Source: Deltaproteobacteria bacterium (GTDB lineage Bacteria > Myxococcota_A > UBA9042 > PHBI01). From it: DNA of 64,000 nucleotides. Location of the stretch: assembly GCA_020632715.1 (NCBI GenBank), contig JACKFA010000011.1:186001-250000 (forward strand). The letters run 5' to 3'. Each line of letters starts with the position of its first letter. The stretch's first letter is position 1. The translations under genes and the position numbers were made by a program. This document shows, one piece after another, positions 42,101 to 48,200 of the stretch. A model generated the notes under the pieces. It was not told the DNA's origin, did no database searches, and worked only from the letters and a program-made list of their open reading frames with translations.

Positions 42101-44345
42101 GTCGGCGGCCATCACGGGCGCGCTCGGCGGGGCGTCGCCGTGGACGATGGTCGACGTGCGCGGCGGGATCGGCTGGAGCAGCGACGCGGGCGCGGGCACG
42201 TTCTACCGGCGGGTCGGCGGCGCGCTCGGCGACCTCGTCATCGACAACGCGGGCGTGACGACGTTCGACGGGTCGACGCCGTTCGTCTTCCAGGGCGAGG
42301 GCGTCGCGACGGACCTCACGGCGACGACGCTGTCGGACACGAGCTCGGCGGACTTCACGGCGCTCGGGGATCTGCGCGACTACAAGCTCAACCCGAAGCA
42401 GGGCCAGGGGCAGGTCACGCTCGGGGACGACGTGGTCTTCCCGCTCACGACGGGGGCGACGACGCACACGCTGGTCGTGACGGCGTCGGGCTCGGGCATG
42501 GTGGCGCCGGACGGGCCGGGCGCGACGGGGGACGCGTGGAGCGCGTTCTACGCGTTCGACAACCTCGAGGTGCGCGGGCGGGCGCGGGTGAAGGCGGACG
42601 CCGAGGTGCGCGTGGTGTCGGGGGACGTCGGGAGCAACGACGCCGTGACGTTCTCGGTCGCAGGCAAGCTCGACGTCAGGACGCTCGACGTGAACGGGGT
42701 CACGGCGATCTCGCTGCCCTCGAACGGCGTGCTCGACGTGGACACGCTCATCCGCGGGAACGAGACGGACTACGCGTTCGGGCTCACGCTCTCGGGCGGG
42801 ACGTACGCGGCGCCGAACCTGCGCTTCGGGGCGCTGTCGGGGACGGGGACCATCAGCGGCACGGGGCCGCTCACGGCGACGAGCATCAGCGGCGACGACC
42901 TCGACATCACGGCGACGTCGGTGACGACGACGGGCAACGTGACGCTCGTCGGCGGCAGCCAGTGGAGCGTGCCGAGCATCACGGTGGGCGGGGACATGTC
43001 GGTGACTGGGAGCGCGAGCTACCCGTGGACGGTGGAGACGGTGCGCGTGGCGGGCGCGCTCGACCTCCTCGGGGCGACGGTCTGGACGCACCCGGCGACG
43101 AGCGGGGCGACGGTCCACCGGATGGACATCGAGGCGAGCGACGTGACGCTCGCGAGCGGGGCGAAGCTCGACGCGAGCGGGCTCGGCTGGGTGGGCGGCA
43201 ACAACTACGACACCAACACGGCGCAGGGCTGGCCCGACGGGACGCAGACGAACGCGCCGGGCGCGGGGAGCGGCGGGTGCCATGGTGGCGTCGGAGCGAA
43301 GTTCTCGAGCTACCCGCAGTGCAAGGCGCACGGGCGCTACGACGAGGCGGTGTGGCCGGGGACGGGCGGCGGCTGGTACGGCTACGGCGACGGCGGGAAG
43401 GGCGGCGGCGTCATCCGGGTGGCGGCGCCGGACGGGGTCGTGACGATCGACGGGGTCGTGGCGGCGAACGGGACGCAGTCGACGAGCTCGACGGGCGGCG
43501 GCGGCGGCGGCGGGGCCGTGCACATCGCGGCGGACACGATCACGGGGACGGGGTCGGTCGAGGCGAAGGGCGGCAACGGCGGGAACGCGTATGGGACGGC
43601 TGGAGGCGGCGGCGGGCGCGTGGTCTTCGACGGGTACACGGCCCTCGGCGGGTCGTTCGCGGCGAGCCCGTGGCTGAAGGTGTCGACGGCCGGCGGGTAC
43701 TACCCGAACGGGAACAACCTCGCGGGTGGTGCCGGGACGATCTTCTTCAAGGGGGCGACGGACACGTGGGGGACGCTCATCGTGGACAACGCGAACCAGG
43801 GGAGCACGCAGGCGAACAGCACGCCGCTCGTGACGGCGGGGACGGGTCAGGTGGACGCGATCGCGGCGCAGGGCGGCGGGGGCGGCGACCGGGTGGACGA
43901 TCTCAGCCAGGCGTGGCCGACGCCGAACGGGCTCGCGGGGACGTGGCTGCGGTCGGACATCGGCGACAGCGCGACGGCGACGCTGACGGACGACGCGGTG
44001 CAGATGGTGGTGAGCAACGTGAACACGCGGATGTTCGTGCTCGGGGCGGCGGCGGTGTCGGCGGTCGGGAAGACGTACCGGGGCATCGTGGTGCTCGACC
44101 AGCTCGAGGTGCGCGGGTACGCGAAGGTCCGGGTCGAGGGGGATCTGCTGGTGTACGACGGGGACGTGTCCCACAACGTGGGCGGGGCCGTGGTGAGCGG
44201 GGCGAGCGACGGCTTCTACCTGAGCGTCGGGACGGGGGCGTCGGTGTCGACGGCGAACCAGCTCGAGGTGGACGGGGTCACGCGCACGAACATCACGGGG
44301 ACGGTGACCGGGAGCCCGCTCGTGTGCGCGAGCGGGTGCCCGTGA
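24174..44345 (+). CDS. Giant modular surface lipoprotein, 6,723 residues
   Basis: Starts MGKPILRGLAACFAILGVAS with a perfect lipobox VASC (Cys21), so it should be lipid-anchored. Order of parts: N domain with paired Cys (to about 330); one MopE-type motif (EVCNGRDDDCDNEIDEG, about 336); thrombospondin-3-like Asp repeats (about 362-433); two DUF4215-type Cys repeats (CGDGVTDTGEQCDDGNG, about 436-502); a jelly-roll-like domain (506-664); a cadherin/Ig-like domain (665-760); two Big-type Ig domains (762-970); then 11 tandem modules to the end. Each module has a Gly-rich core (GRGYLGGY, LPGGGGG, GGGGGRVA), beta-helix-like strands, and a WSAYYRFDNLEVRGRA segment. It ends CASGCP, with no transmembrane helix or sorting signal. 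The single frame is uninterrupted over 20 kb. Function unknown; an adhesin, matrix or contact protein is plausible. Confidence 0.93.
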   Translation: MGKPILRGLAACFAILGVASCGTDEKRAPEGRVDLSVLPLELAGVDRAVYDIRVEYLENGEWHESLHIEGRDSDHKGSLTFVGPCVPGGADESRVLVDLNAVFDANDQPIDVLLPPTVEERFTCVENKDSFVEVDLYVLLMARRGFFDIDLNVDDYFCSAKVDCSPELLHDDAGVRGPTLVTGLSCTGSGGAPAANTDVAFTEAYLCCDDGVTSLCSSLEQDPGYPGVLYSQRYVGVEQTSNAHFINTAWRLDMDYLTSHTATCTFSAFGYVNYDDGGNPATTYTEGLPAVHYYAVINTDGTCGDGTGVFVNYRHEPDDPTTVTDCDPAPDIGPLEPEVCNGRDDDCDNEIDEGLEDCEPPDEDGDTIADAVDNCAHVANQQQEDIDHDGVGDACDSDKDGDGILNASDNCPSDPNPTQADANRNGVGDACETGNSDCGDGVLQQPEACDNGNGNSDTVADACRTNCFEAYCGDGVTDTGEQCDDGNGIDGDGCSLTCQSNLVVGTPLAYLEGFDAAQSFADVGWWSPRIGGWTVSTAGPLGPDAHARYLYDASAVDFSVPLLSPILDAAANPIVTFQSKVLVEPNGNGGSVTLDVQVSKDAGQTWTTLWSRGTSSALPATLLTFDVSSQLGSQPDGQLRFLVHGATGTDVLYVEVDDVVVAPGRPPHLSNVPDMGVSEGTRQFLAVSASDPDTPAANLSFSFTGPSFVTMTPNGNGTATLVFDPQDGDLGTYSATVRVSDGRLVDEKTFTILVAKPTGGGVNPVSIVLVRDQPGGGGDPVGAVTLVEGESKQLFAAGYDIELNYLNDVNILWRTTGSLPASLVGPQTSYTFLAQLAGTVGTVVADHADPNVVDGATGTITVIAGDNGPPPPDVERSFVSAIPDAMLANGTDTSTVVVTLRDAQNRAVVAPHTVQIQTTAGTLLGSVDGSAADGTYTQLLRASSQNETATITATVDGELITDTATVRFATAEYPVQGGTTVIDCANYPTFQDKDIVIDGTLTINTAGCAPMSFGIVTIEPNSTLTHAASTDTVTQSLDLIVDGLRVKPTGKIDVSGRGYLASSQSGVAGRTLGNGTAGGAGNGQGGSHGGYGGRDDIARGAVYDDFRNPREPGAGAGWSPAGDRGDHGGGLVRITVRTGGSAVIDGAIAADGEVRSSYGGGGAGGGIYLSTPALYGAGTIHANGGDGHNSYSAGGGGGRVAIVGLTQEVGARFASSVVTGAVTAYGGYGNASTWAGAGSVYVEYPGDGSTGGRLYFDNGGHASRPGSTPLLSGLVGGVVDAVTSTTITDTDGGFYAGQLTGTLVTPKYPQGLDGFSDDLLLRVTANDTTTLTLDGNPTSVVHTPGVDAYRGVTRVQYLTVKGGARVDAGEGAVWITSGTPGDPLRYLLEGELTVDVLDLGPVSTIDVRNGGHLLIGTAVVGSDSAAYAFDLALANGSLTVPDDYLFDTVTATGGSHLTVPGTLTVQQSAVFNTSALTAGVMTVGGTLTAIGGTLDVGTLDVAGDTDLSGGVVVTIANPATLIVGGDLVARGVGTTLTHVPMGNDDVVKKLRVEATNFTLDADAVIDVTGKGYVGGYAAAPYDMRGRAPTAALRAPTLMGGGHGGNARVGSTGGAGGHAYDSIWHPRYPGGGGGAYSSSTTYRGGQGGGLVEIVVSGRFTLDGAIKANGEDMAAAYGAGGGGGGVYVEAGTVDGDGVIEAKGGASNPSYGGGGGGGGRVAVVAGLELGGGFGGDTPWDVIDVRGGSGWDDGSRGTAGAGTYFRREAGARGDLLIDNEDRAAAAGSTPLPFEGSGTTSALSPQVLTDNGGGTDFTAVGDLRDYLVAPTTSYGTTSLGDDLAYTITASTAETLTIGAGDLTHGGQIAAGSTWSAFYVFDNLEVRGQAKLTANAMVRVVEGDIGSGDAATFVVGGGLDVRTLDLNGVTSIVTPSGANAEIVANTLIEGDRLDYPFILELNDGTFRQETMAFGAITTTGPSALVGTTLSLAAPVFVSGATVTVETVTAPPGLDVAIAGGTWNVGRIDAPANVTVQQGAVVTVNADLAKAGGTFTVRDADTVVRPAAMLADKVVRRLRVEAANVTLGAGAVLDATGRGYLGGYAGGKTTVVGDAPATQLQAGQRVGGVHGGLAARGSDGSAQLGAVFGSLYRPSLPGGGGGAYTSNGSNRGGAGGGLIELVATGTVQIDGLVSANGEDMSATNSGGGAGGAIVVEAGTIKGTGALEVRGGPGGAGHATGGGGGRIALLAATAIQGTLGGTSPWSAFDASGALGYGSQWAGAGTFFRKVGSAKGDLVVDNEGHDAPAGSTPLPFQGSGTSSALTATSLTDAFTDFTPNGSLAGYLLNPNTAQGTTTLTDDVVFPLEANQETVLTVAAGANMLAVAGQGNPYSAFYVFDNLEIRGRGKVAADAEVLVLSGDVKSGNATTFGLEGQLAVRVLDLNGANTIAMAAGTGAGITVTGALINGDDDRYPFIVDLQDGFITKDAISVSTLVTNGGAISGTTLEIAGTFNAGSAVITFDRLTAPAGTDMNLVGGTWYLGEIDAPGDVTLSDAAAVEIRGNTVSVGGTLTLEDVHTTLSHARMANDDVVRKLEIRADAVSLGAGTLVNADGRGYLGGYASGPDNVLNGDVRGRAPLSTLRAAQRIGGSHGGLGYTGSSGGAAGPAYDSLWYPRLPGGGGAAYNTSSSNRGGDGGGVVDIVVTGAAVLDGDISAKGGDAAGSGAGGAGGSVSVRAATIAGAGTIEADGGAGSGGSSGGGAGGRVALVASGAMSGPLAGTQLWTRVSAHGGGGYNSASGGAGTIFRRAGATLGDLVVDNGAITTNNATTPFVFQGTAPWTGLTATTLTDAFAHFATSGDLSDYQVVPTLAHGLVSLSDDRVFTIVGNTDTSLTVAGGSDLTNGGAVTSGSWSAWYGFDNLEIRGRAKVVANALVYVAKGDLGSGDDVTFTLGGDLDVRALDLAGVTDLQMTTGANARLVVSTLVRGEDLAYPFNANLGDGDIVKSDLALADVLATSGAVIDADTLRLDGVVSATGATVTADLLTTVGTTPLDVSGGAWTVGRVVTPNAAAIGGGATFLVTDDVVDVGGDLTIADSGTTLRPQPMDGTDTVRKLAFDVGGAFSLGAGCVLDAAGRGYLGARQSGNNTDWGRAPAGLDPAKNGTGGSHGGLAHNFSGGTVGDAYGSMFHPRLPGAGGSTANSSSYPGGNGGGLIEIVAGGAVHLNGTLDASGAGGSARGAGGAGGAIYVAGAAVDGAGTLTVRGGNGADNYGTGGGGGRVAIVASGAITGALGGTSPWTAVTLQGGTGWSSPEGGAGTFYRSANGSAGDLVIDNGGQASDPGSTPLLFAGKGDSTSLTATSLGDAFADFYSRGSLEDYQIVPNTVSGTATFCDDEAFTIASSTTPTVVTSGGDMTLHAAVGSPWSAYYKLANLEIRGRANVSADALVCVLDGDVGSGDTATFKLGGRLDVRSLDLLNASTIAMTNAQGAALAVTGELRHGDDAAFPFTVDLQDGSIVKDDITVGTLVTNGGSISGTTLTVSGTFNAGTANLTFDTLRNQGSANMTLVGGTWNLGTLVATGDVTVNGGATVEIKDTTVDVGGALTITGAGTVIRHPYIGADGVPTRLELHARDVTLGAGATVDVAYRGYRGARTGSWSSTDGEMPSGIQRPQNGCGGTHGGLGGKYSSYVQGVVFDSLYRPRWAGGGGSSPSTSYQGGNGGGYVEIVASGAVVLDGTIDARGQKSPYRGGGGAGGGVFVTGDTISGAGAIWVQGGDADTGFGSSGGGGGGGRVALVAGTAITGPFGGITPWNNVKLEGGTQSGGQPGGAGTYFRRAGAADGDLLVDNGGREAGEGSTPLTFQGQGTITDLTASTLTDANLASTRPFNVWGSVAGSFVNPHMGQGTASLGDDVVFPIASNTHIDLVTGSGLDFGTAAAVGSHWSAYYRFDNVEIRGRARVQADAEVRIDDGDIRTDDARTFALGGSLDVRSLDLGAAERIQVDSGTVTVITANEILRGADTAYPFDVELADGKIVTNHFALGSLTASGGQVKPSSVPGSTLTLTEPLSVASGTFNGYETILTANGADLVMTGGTWNVTDVVSGGDLVLTNVVVTATSIVAAGAVQISGTAANVRTKTLTGASLSLAGGAVLTADDTDVAGAIALTDANTTWTSSDTTSAASPVRLEIAAASLSVGAGAAIDVTARGYLGGYSPGWSSHDGMAPPGALPAKYYTGGSHGGLANSYSTGNGYVHGSVYGSITRPTLPGGGGGDYGGSTNYPGGDGGGVVMIDVTGAVVIDGAVRANGQDMNINSSYRGGGGAGGSVLIEADTIGGTGVVTAAGGEGHTSYATGGGGGRVALLAATAIDGPLGGSAPFASFDVGGADGYGSPEAGAGTFFRRVGTADGDLIIDNEGITAYAGSTPLPFQGQGTSSQLSSTVLTDATATFGPGLDVVTYLVNPKANQGGGNLGDDAVFAITANTGTALTVGGGGLTGAAAVGDTWSAYYRFDNFEVRGRANVAADAQIRVDAGDVSGGDAETFALGGVLTVRELDLATVEQLSLTSGYGATLTVDTLRHGDSTTFAWDVDLNDGLLQTTTFTLGTLTATSGSGRLRPKTQAGSTLTLTQPVDVTGATVGPWGTIQATAGGGLSVAGGTWTTTTFAADGDLRLTEVSKKDDGTGTFQTTGVQTVVVATDITAGGTVRVDGGADVEAATVTGGVAVRVEADPFAVATTVLRQPAMTTDDVVKKIHVAAPAIVVASGAQVTGDGRGYLGGYSGGNGGYGRGPTGLAAPQYYTGGSHGGRANQYNTSYTVTPAYDSLYQPRLPGAGGGSYGGSSTWYGGNGGGVVELAATGTVTIDGAVTANGNSGNNYGAGGAGGSVLVTAATIAGGGQIEAKGGNSPGDQSTGGGGGRVALRATTAIDGPLGSAAPWASFNVAGGTGYGADAGAGTFFRKVGSAYGDLIIDNEGIESFAGATPLVFQGTGVVTSHATSTLTDATANFLAFGPLTDYLVSPDDTQGTASLGDDVVFPIASATEFNLNVTGNLGSVTADGDRWTAYYRFDNFEVRGRARVVADAQVRVESGDVSSDDGATFRVGGTLDVRQLDLHGVDLIALTASQGSRLYVDTIQRDHDYAYPFDFSLSDGYVYVDTLAIGTVTATTGRFQGGGNASSTLVVHEPIGAGGTFTGYREVRAPLNEPLTITGGTWDVTTIVSDGALTITGGTITAEQLTSTSADITVSGGAHVDAQEVTAPGTVTVSGAGTVLSHPDVRDTATTDLPTLVISCANAVVGAGASVDVTGRGYRGGGQSYNGGVEGYAPTGLQRSGYHCGGAHGGISQNYQQSASYLSGVAYDSITRPRLPGGGGGRSASNGSWYGGSGGGVIEILASGAVTIDGSLVANGQAGSNSPGGAGGTVYVEAASIGGAGVVEAKGGVGHDSYGSGGGGGRIALVAGSAITGTLGGDAPWDAVNVSGGLGYGSDSGAGTFFRKVGSTGYGDLLIDNEGVTTFAGSTPLPFQGSGTIDAVSALSFRDVGVDFTKNGPLATFQVNPVASQGGRGLDDDQVFTLASAASDTVTIASGNLSAVAVVGDTWSAYYRFDNLEVRGRAQVAADAQVRVDAGDIGHGDAATFELGGRLDVRELDLNGVSSIALTTGTSARFQPTTLRHDDLESFPYDVDLGNGTFLTNRVTLASFVSAGGSLLPVTKAGSVVVVTEPLTTTAVTVGPYELVTTPVGDGMSLSAGTWKADTFTSYADVVLADAVVVETTDVQADGDVVISGGAQVRTEGLRAAHDVIVEDAGTKVTLVGMTTNDVITSLQIEAVDVTVAAGATLMADAAGYLGGYSGGAGASGRAPTNVKGAGYQCGGAHGGMSPDYSPGSGPAYARGVVFDSLWRPRYPGGGGGPSASNPTSWIGGNGGGLVEIIATGTVTLDGTVTANGGAPGYGGGGAGGGIYVQAATVGGAGAISAKGGAGNDSYGAGGGGGRIAVVASAAITGALGGASPWTMVDVRGGIGWSSDAGAGTFYRRVGGALGDLVIDNAGVTTFDGSTPFVFQGEGVATDLTATTLSDTSSADFTALGDLRDYKLNPKQGQGQVTLGDDVVFPLTTGATTHTLVVTASGSGMVAPDGPGATGDAWSAFYAFDNLEVRGRARVKADAEVRVVSGDVGSNDAVTFSVAGKLDVRTLDVNGVTAISLPSNGVLDVDTLIRGNETDYAFGLTLSGGTYAAPNLRFGALSGTGTISGTGPLTATSISGDDLDITATSVTTTGNVTLVGGSQWSVPSITVGGDMSVTGSASYPWTVETVRVAGALDLLGATVWTHPATSGATVHRMDIEASDVTLASGAKLDASGLGWVGGNNYDTNTAQGWPDGTQTNAPGAGSGGCHGGVGAKFSSYPQCKAHGRYDEAVWPGTGGGWYGYGDGGKGGGVIRVAAPDGVVTIDGVVAANGTQSTSSTGGGGGGGAVHIAADTITGTGSVEAKGGNGGNAYGTAGGGGGRVVFDGYTALGGSFAASPWLKVSTAGGYYPNGNNLAGGAGTIFFKGATDTWGTLIVDNANQGSTQANSTPLVTAGTGQVDAIAAQGGGGGDRVDDLSQAWPTPNGLAGTWLRSDIGDSATATLTDDAVQMVVSNVNTRMFVLGAAAVSAVGKTYRGIVVLDQLEVRGYAKVRVEGDLLVYDGDVSHNVGGAVVSGASDGFYLSVGTGASVSTANQLEVDGVTRTNITGTVTGSPLVCASGCP
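27100..44345 (+). repeat. Eleven tandem modules of 1.53-1.69 kb in the giant lipoprotein gene
   Basis: The GRGYLGGY-equivalent landmark occurs near 27340, 28881, 30441, 31986, 33546, 35078, 36748, 38437, 40033, 41641 and 43180, giving periods of about 511-563 codons. Within each module the order is fixed: strand-rich segment, GRGYLGGY, GGSHGGL, SLYRPRLPGGGGG, GGxVxIxATG, GGGGGRVAL, AGTFFRRVG.DGDLVIDNEG, GSTPLPFQG, WSAYYRFDNLEVRGRA, GDVGSGDAATFxLGG. The first and last modules are the most divergent. Confidence 0.93.
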
Positions 44346-44397
44346 GGGAGCGGGGGGCGTCGGCGCTGGCCGCGGTGGCGGCGCCGCGGCGTCACCA

Positions 44398-44580
44398 TCA
44401 GTCGTCGTCGCGGGCGGCGTCGACCTCGTAGCGGCCGTCGTCGTCCGCGCGCGCGCCGATCTCGATGGGGCGGCAGCAGACCGAGCAGTCTTCGACGTAG
44501 CGCTGGCGGCTCCCGCCGCCGGGGTCGATCCAGACCGTGATGGGCTCGCCGCAGTAGGGACACTCGGTCTCGATCTCCAC
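44398..44580 (-). CDS. CPXCG-type zinc-ribbon protein
   Basis: The GTG at 44580 is chosen because AGGAGG lies 5 bases upstream and the resulting 60-residue product matches the usual size of this family; the frame's earlier ATG at 44676 adds a poorly conserved extension. Motifs: MEIETECPYCGE at the N terminus and VEDCSVCCRPIEI in the middle, i.e. the CPxCG and DCxVCCxP cysteine pairs that define the CPXCG motif-containing family and probably bind zinc. The tail is acidic. No biochemical role is established for the family. The gene converges on the giant lipoprotein gene (52-bp gap) and is the downstream neighbour of a tiny membrane protein gene. Confidence 0.9.
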   Translation of the reverse strand: MEIETECPYCGEPITVWIDPGGGSRQRYVEDCSVCCRPIEIGARADDDGRYEVDAARDDD

Positions 44581-44671
44581 GTTGCCTCCTCGGTCCTCGG
44601 TCGTCGCGCTGCCCTGGCCGCGGGCGGTCGCCGCGCGCCGGATCAGGTTAAGGGCGTGATCCGAGGGGACA

Positions 44672-44697
44672 ACCACGGAGGCGCGGAGGCACGGAGG
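44672..44697. repeat. Octamer-array repeat, copy 1
   Basis: Three tandem octamers of the CACGGAGR type (with G for A at some positions) form a 26-bp element that recurs at 45151-45176. The two copies flank the small membrane-protein gene. Similar short intergenic repeats are known from many environmental genomes, with no agreed function. Confidence 0.75.
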
Positions 44698-44720
44698 GTT
44701 CTAGCAGCGATCGGCACGGG

Positions 44721-44921
44721 CTACCGCCTGCGCGTCAGCAGCGTGATCACGAGGATCACGACGAGGCCCACGATGACCCACACCCACCACTGCTCGTACC
44801 ACTCGCTGTGGCCGCCGAGATCGACGTCGACGTCCACGTCGGCGCGGGCGCGGGCGGTGGCCGCGAGGGTCGCGACGAAGGCGAACAGGGCGCTCACGTA
44901 GGCAGCGACGGTCTTCGGCAT
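44721..44921 (-). CDS. Tiny exported single-span membrane protein
   Basis: The ATG at 44921 gives 66 residues: a signal peptide (MPKTVAAYVSALFAFVATLA, probable cleavage after ARARA), a short acidic stretch DVDVDVDLGGHSEWYEQ, one strongly hydrophobic helix (WWVWVIVGLVVILVITLL) and a TRRR stop-transfer tail. The predicted topology is outside-in with about 17 residues exposed. An upstream ATG at 44984 would spoil the signal peptide. Proteins with this plan (signal, DVDVD-like acidic patch, one helix, basic end) recur in soil bacteria but I know no function. It lies between the two copies of the octamer-array repeat and upstream of the CPXCG gene on the same strand. Confidence 0.75.
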   Translation of the reverse strand: MPKTVAAYVSALFAFVATLAATARARADVDVDVDLGGHSEWYEQWWVWVIVGLVVILVITLLTRRR

Positions 44922-45278
44922 GGTGTCGAGCTCCTCGATCGGGGGCCACGCGGGCCCGCAGGGACGCTCGGGCTCTTGCAGCACCCGCGCCGAAGGGCCC
45001 AGCGCCGCTCAGGACGCGGGCGCGCCCGCCCTCGCCGCGAGCCGCGGCGACACGCACGCCCGCGCGACCGGGGCAGGAAGCCCCAGGTGCGCCCGCGCGG
45101 CCCCGAGCGGACAGGGTGGGGTCAGGCTCTCTCGGCCCCGTCGGAACGTGACCACGGAGACACGGAGACACGGAGGGCGGAAGGAGGGAGAGCTCGGGCT
45201 CGTCGTTCTGCGGCGTTCGCTGCTGGCGACTGATCTCACCCGGCTTTCCAACCCATGGAGCTCGTCCGCGACCCGCGC
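44922..45278. other. Intergenic region with octamer repeat
   Basis: No convincing gene: open frames here lack ribosome sites and recognisable sequence. It contains copy 2 of the octamer-array repeat and should contain the promoter of the small membrane-protein gene on the left and the 3' end signal of the giant beta-helix gene on the right. No terminator hairpin could be assigned with confidence. Confidence 0.5.
45151..45176. repeat. Octamer-array repeat, copy 2
   Basis: ACCACGGAGA followed by further CACGGAGR octamers, three in all; 26 bp, differing from copy 1 at four A/G positions. Same orientation as copy 1, 479 bp away. Confidence 0.8.
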
Positions 45279-48200
45279 CTACGGGGCGTACGGGTCGGGG
45301 ATCTCCGGCGCCCCGTCCGGCGCCGCCACGTCGCACGTGCTCGTCACCGTCAGCGCCCCCGAGAGCTCCCCGTCCGCGTGGAAGTCGTTGTCGCCCTGCT
45401 GGCTCGCCACCACCGTCGTCCCGCGGAAGTCCCCCGCCGTCCCGTCGAGGTGCGCGTAGGGCGCGAGCACGCTCGCGTCCATCCGGAAGCCCGACACCGT
45501 GAGCTCCAGCGTCTGCGCGAAGTTCAGGAGCACGTCCGAGGCCTCGACCCCGCCCGAGTACCAGAACTCGCCCCAGCCGATGTCGCCGACCGGCCCGCCG
45601 CGCACGTCCACGAGCACCTTCGCCCCCGCCGGCGCCCGCACGTCGAACGTCGTCGGCCGCGCGAGATCGTCGAGCTCCACCCGGAAGACGTTGGTCCCAC
45701 CAGCGTCCCCGTGGAGCGTCACCGTCCCCCACCACGCCACGTCCGCCGTCCCCGTCGCCTCCGCCCCCGCGAGCTCGAGCGACAGCGCCCGCAGGTCGCG
45801 ACAGTCCGCCACCAGATCCTTCGGCGTCCCCTGCCGATACCCGCCGCCGAGCGCGAGCGTCACGTCCTCCCCGATCGCGAGCGACCCCGCGAGCGCGTAG
45901 AACACGTCGCCGTACACCGTCCCCGACGTGAGCCCGAGCCCGAGCCCGACGTAGATGGCCCCCGGCACCTCGCCCACCGGCGCCCCGATCTCGCGCCCCA
46001 CCGAGAAGCCCTGGCTCATCTCGAGCACGCCCGCCACCGCCGCGCGCCCGCCGATGTCCCGCGCCCCCGTCGCGTCACCGCACGCGAACAGGTTGAAGCC
46101 CTCCGCCGGCCCGAGCCCGCGCGTCACCGCCACCCCGGCCTCGCACACCGGCGCCACGTACACCGTCACGAGCTCGTACGACGCCGTCGTGCACAGCAGC
46201 GACGCCTCGAGCTCGCCCACCGTCGCGCCCGCGCCCGCGGGCGGCAGGTCCGCCACGTCCGCCTCGCTCACCACCAGCGTGTAGCGCCGGAACGTGCCGT
46301 TCCCGAGCGACGTCGGCGGCGTCGGATCCGCCGTCGTCCCGTACGCGAGGACCACGTCGTCGTCGTCCGCCGTGAACGCCACGACCACGCGCTCCACCGC
46401 CCCGCACCCGCAGAGCCCGGGCGCCGTCTTCGCCGCGTCCTCCGGGCAGCCGTCCTCGCAGTCGGCCGTCCCGTCGCCGTCGCCGTCGTGGTCGTCCGCG
46501 ACCCCGTTGCAGTCGTCGTCCTCGGCGTCGCAGTCGTCGTCCTCCCCCGTCGGGAGGCCCGTCCCGCAGGCCGTCTCCACCCCCTCGACGCAGGTCGACG
46601 CCGCGTTCCCAGCCGCGCACACCCCCGGCAGGAAGCAGCTCTCGTCCGGCACGTAGCCGTCGTCCGCCGTGCCGTCGCAGTTCTGATCGACCCCGTCGCA
46701 GTCCGCGTCGTCGCCCGTCGCCGCGCCCGTCGCGCAGGCGGTCTCGACGCCCCCGACGCACGTCGACGCCACGTTCCCCGCGGCGCACGCGCCCGGCAGG
46801 AAGCAGCTCTCGTCCGCCGCGTAGTCCTCGTCCGCGGCGCCATCGCAGTCGTCGTCGACCCCGTCGCACGTCGCGTCGCCGACCGCGGGCGCGCCAGTGC
46901 GGCAGCCCGTCTCGACCCCGCCGACGCAGGTGGACGCGGCGTTCTCGGCCGCGCACGCCCCCGGGAGGAAGCAGCTCGCGTCGGGCGCGTAGGCGTCGTC
47001 CGCGGCGCCGTCGCAGTCCTGATCGACGCCGTCGCAGTCGTCGTCCGCGCCCGTCGGCGCCCCGGTCGCGCACGCCGTCTCGACCCCGCCCGCGCAGCTC
47101 GACGCCACGTTCCCCGCCGCGCAGACGCCCGGCAGGAAGCAGCTCGCGTCCGCGGCGTAGTCGTCGTCCGCCACCCCGTCGCAGTCGTCGTCGATCCCGT
47201 CGCACGTCGCGTCGCTCGCCGCCGGCACCCCGACCTCGCACGAGTCGCCCGGGACACCCTTCTCACAGGTCGTCACCCCGCTCGCGGCGCACGCGCCGAC
47301 GCCGCACGACGTCGCGACCCCGACGAAGCCGTCGTCCGCGACCCCGTCGCAGTCGTCGTCCTCCCCGTCGCAGTCGTCGTCCTCCCCCGTCGGGAGCCCC
47401 GTCCGGCACGCCGTCTCGACCCCGCCGCTGCAGCTCGACGCCGCGTTCCCGGCCGCGCACACCCCGACCCCGAAGCAGCTCGTGTCCGGCGCGTAGTTCC
47501 CGTCCGCGACCCCGTCGCAGTCCTGGTCGATCCCGTCGCACTCGTCGTCCGCGCCCGTCGCCGCGCCCGCGACGCACGTGTCGCCGACGACCCCGCCGAC
47601 GCAGCTCGTCACGCCCTCGGCCGCGCACACGCCCTGCCCGCACGACGTCGCCACCGGCGCGTAGTCCTCGTCCGCCGCCCCGTCGCAGTCGTCGTCGACC
47701 CCGTCGCACGTCGCGTCGTCCGCCGCGAGCGGCGCCCCCGCCTCGCACGCCGTCTCGACCCCGCCGACGCAGGTCGACGCCGCGTTCCCCGCCGCGCACG
47801 CCCCGACCCCGAAGCAGCTCGTGTCGGGCACGTAGTTCTCGTCGACCTCGCCGTTGCAGTTGTCGTCGACGCCGTCACACGTCGTGTCGTCGCCGATCGG
47901 CGCGCACACGTCGTCCACCGTCACCGTCACCGTCGCGACGCTGCTCCCGCCGAAGCCGTCGCTCACCGTCAGCGTGAACGTCAGCGTCTCGTGCGCGAGG
48001 TGCCCCTGCTCCGGTGCCGTGAACGTCGGCGTCGCCGTGTCGCCGCCCGAGAGCGCGACCGCCGTCCCGCCCGTCTGCGCCCACACGTAGCTCAGCGCGT
48101 CGCCGTCGGGGTCCGCGCTCGCCGCCCCCGAGAGCGCGACCAGCGCCCCTTCGTCCACGTCCTGGTGCGCCCCTGCGTCCGCGACCGGCGCGCGGTTCAC

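Noticed and set aside
23955..44174. A 20-kb open frame on the minus strand opposite the giant lipoprotein gene
   Set aside because: It mirrors the plus-strand gene, is full of Arg, His and Pro, has no signal or domain, and follows from the near-exclusive use of G/C-ending codons, which removes stops from the antisense frame.
44922..45278. Small genes in several frames of this spacer
   Set aside because: No ribosome sites, low-complexity translations and overlap with the octamer repeat.
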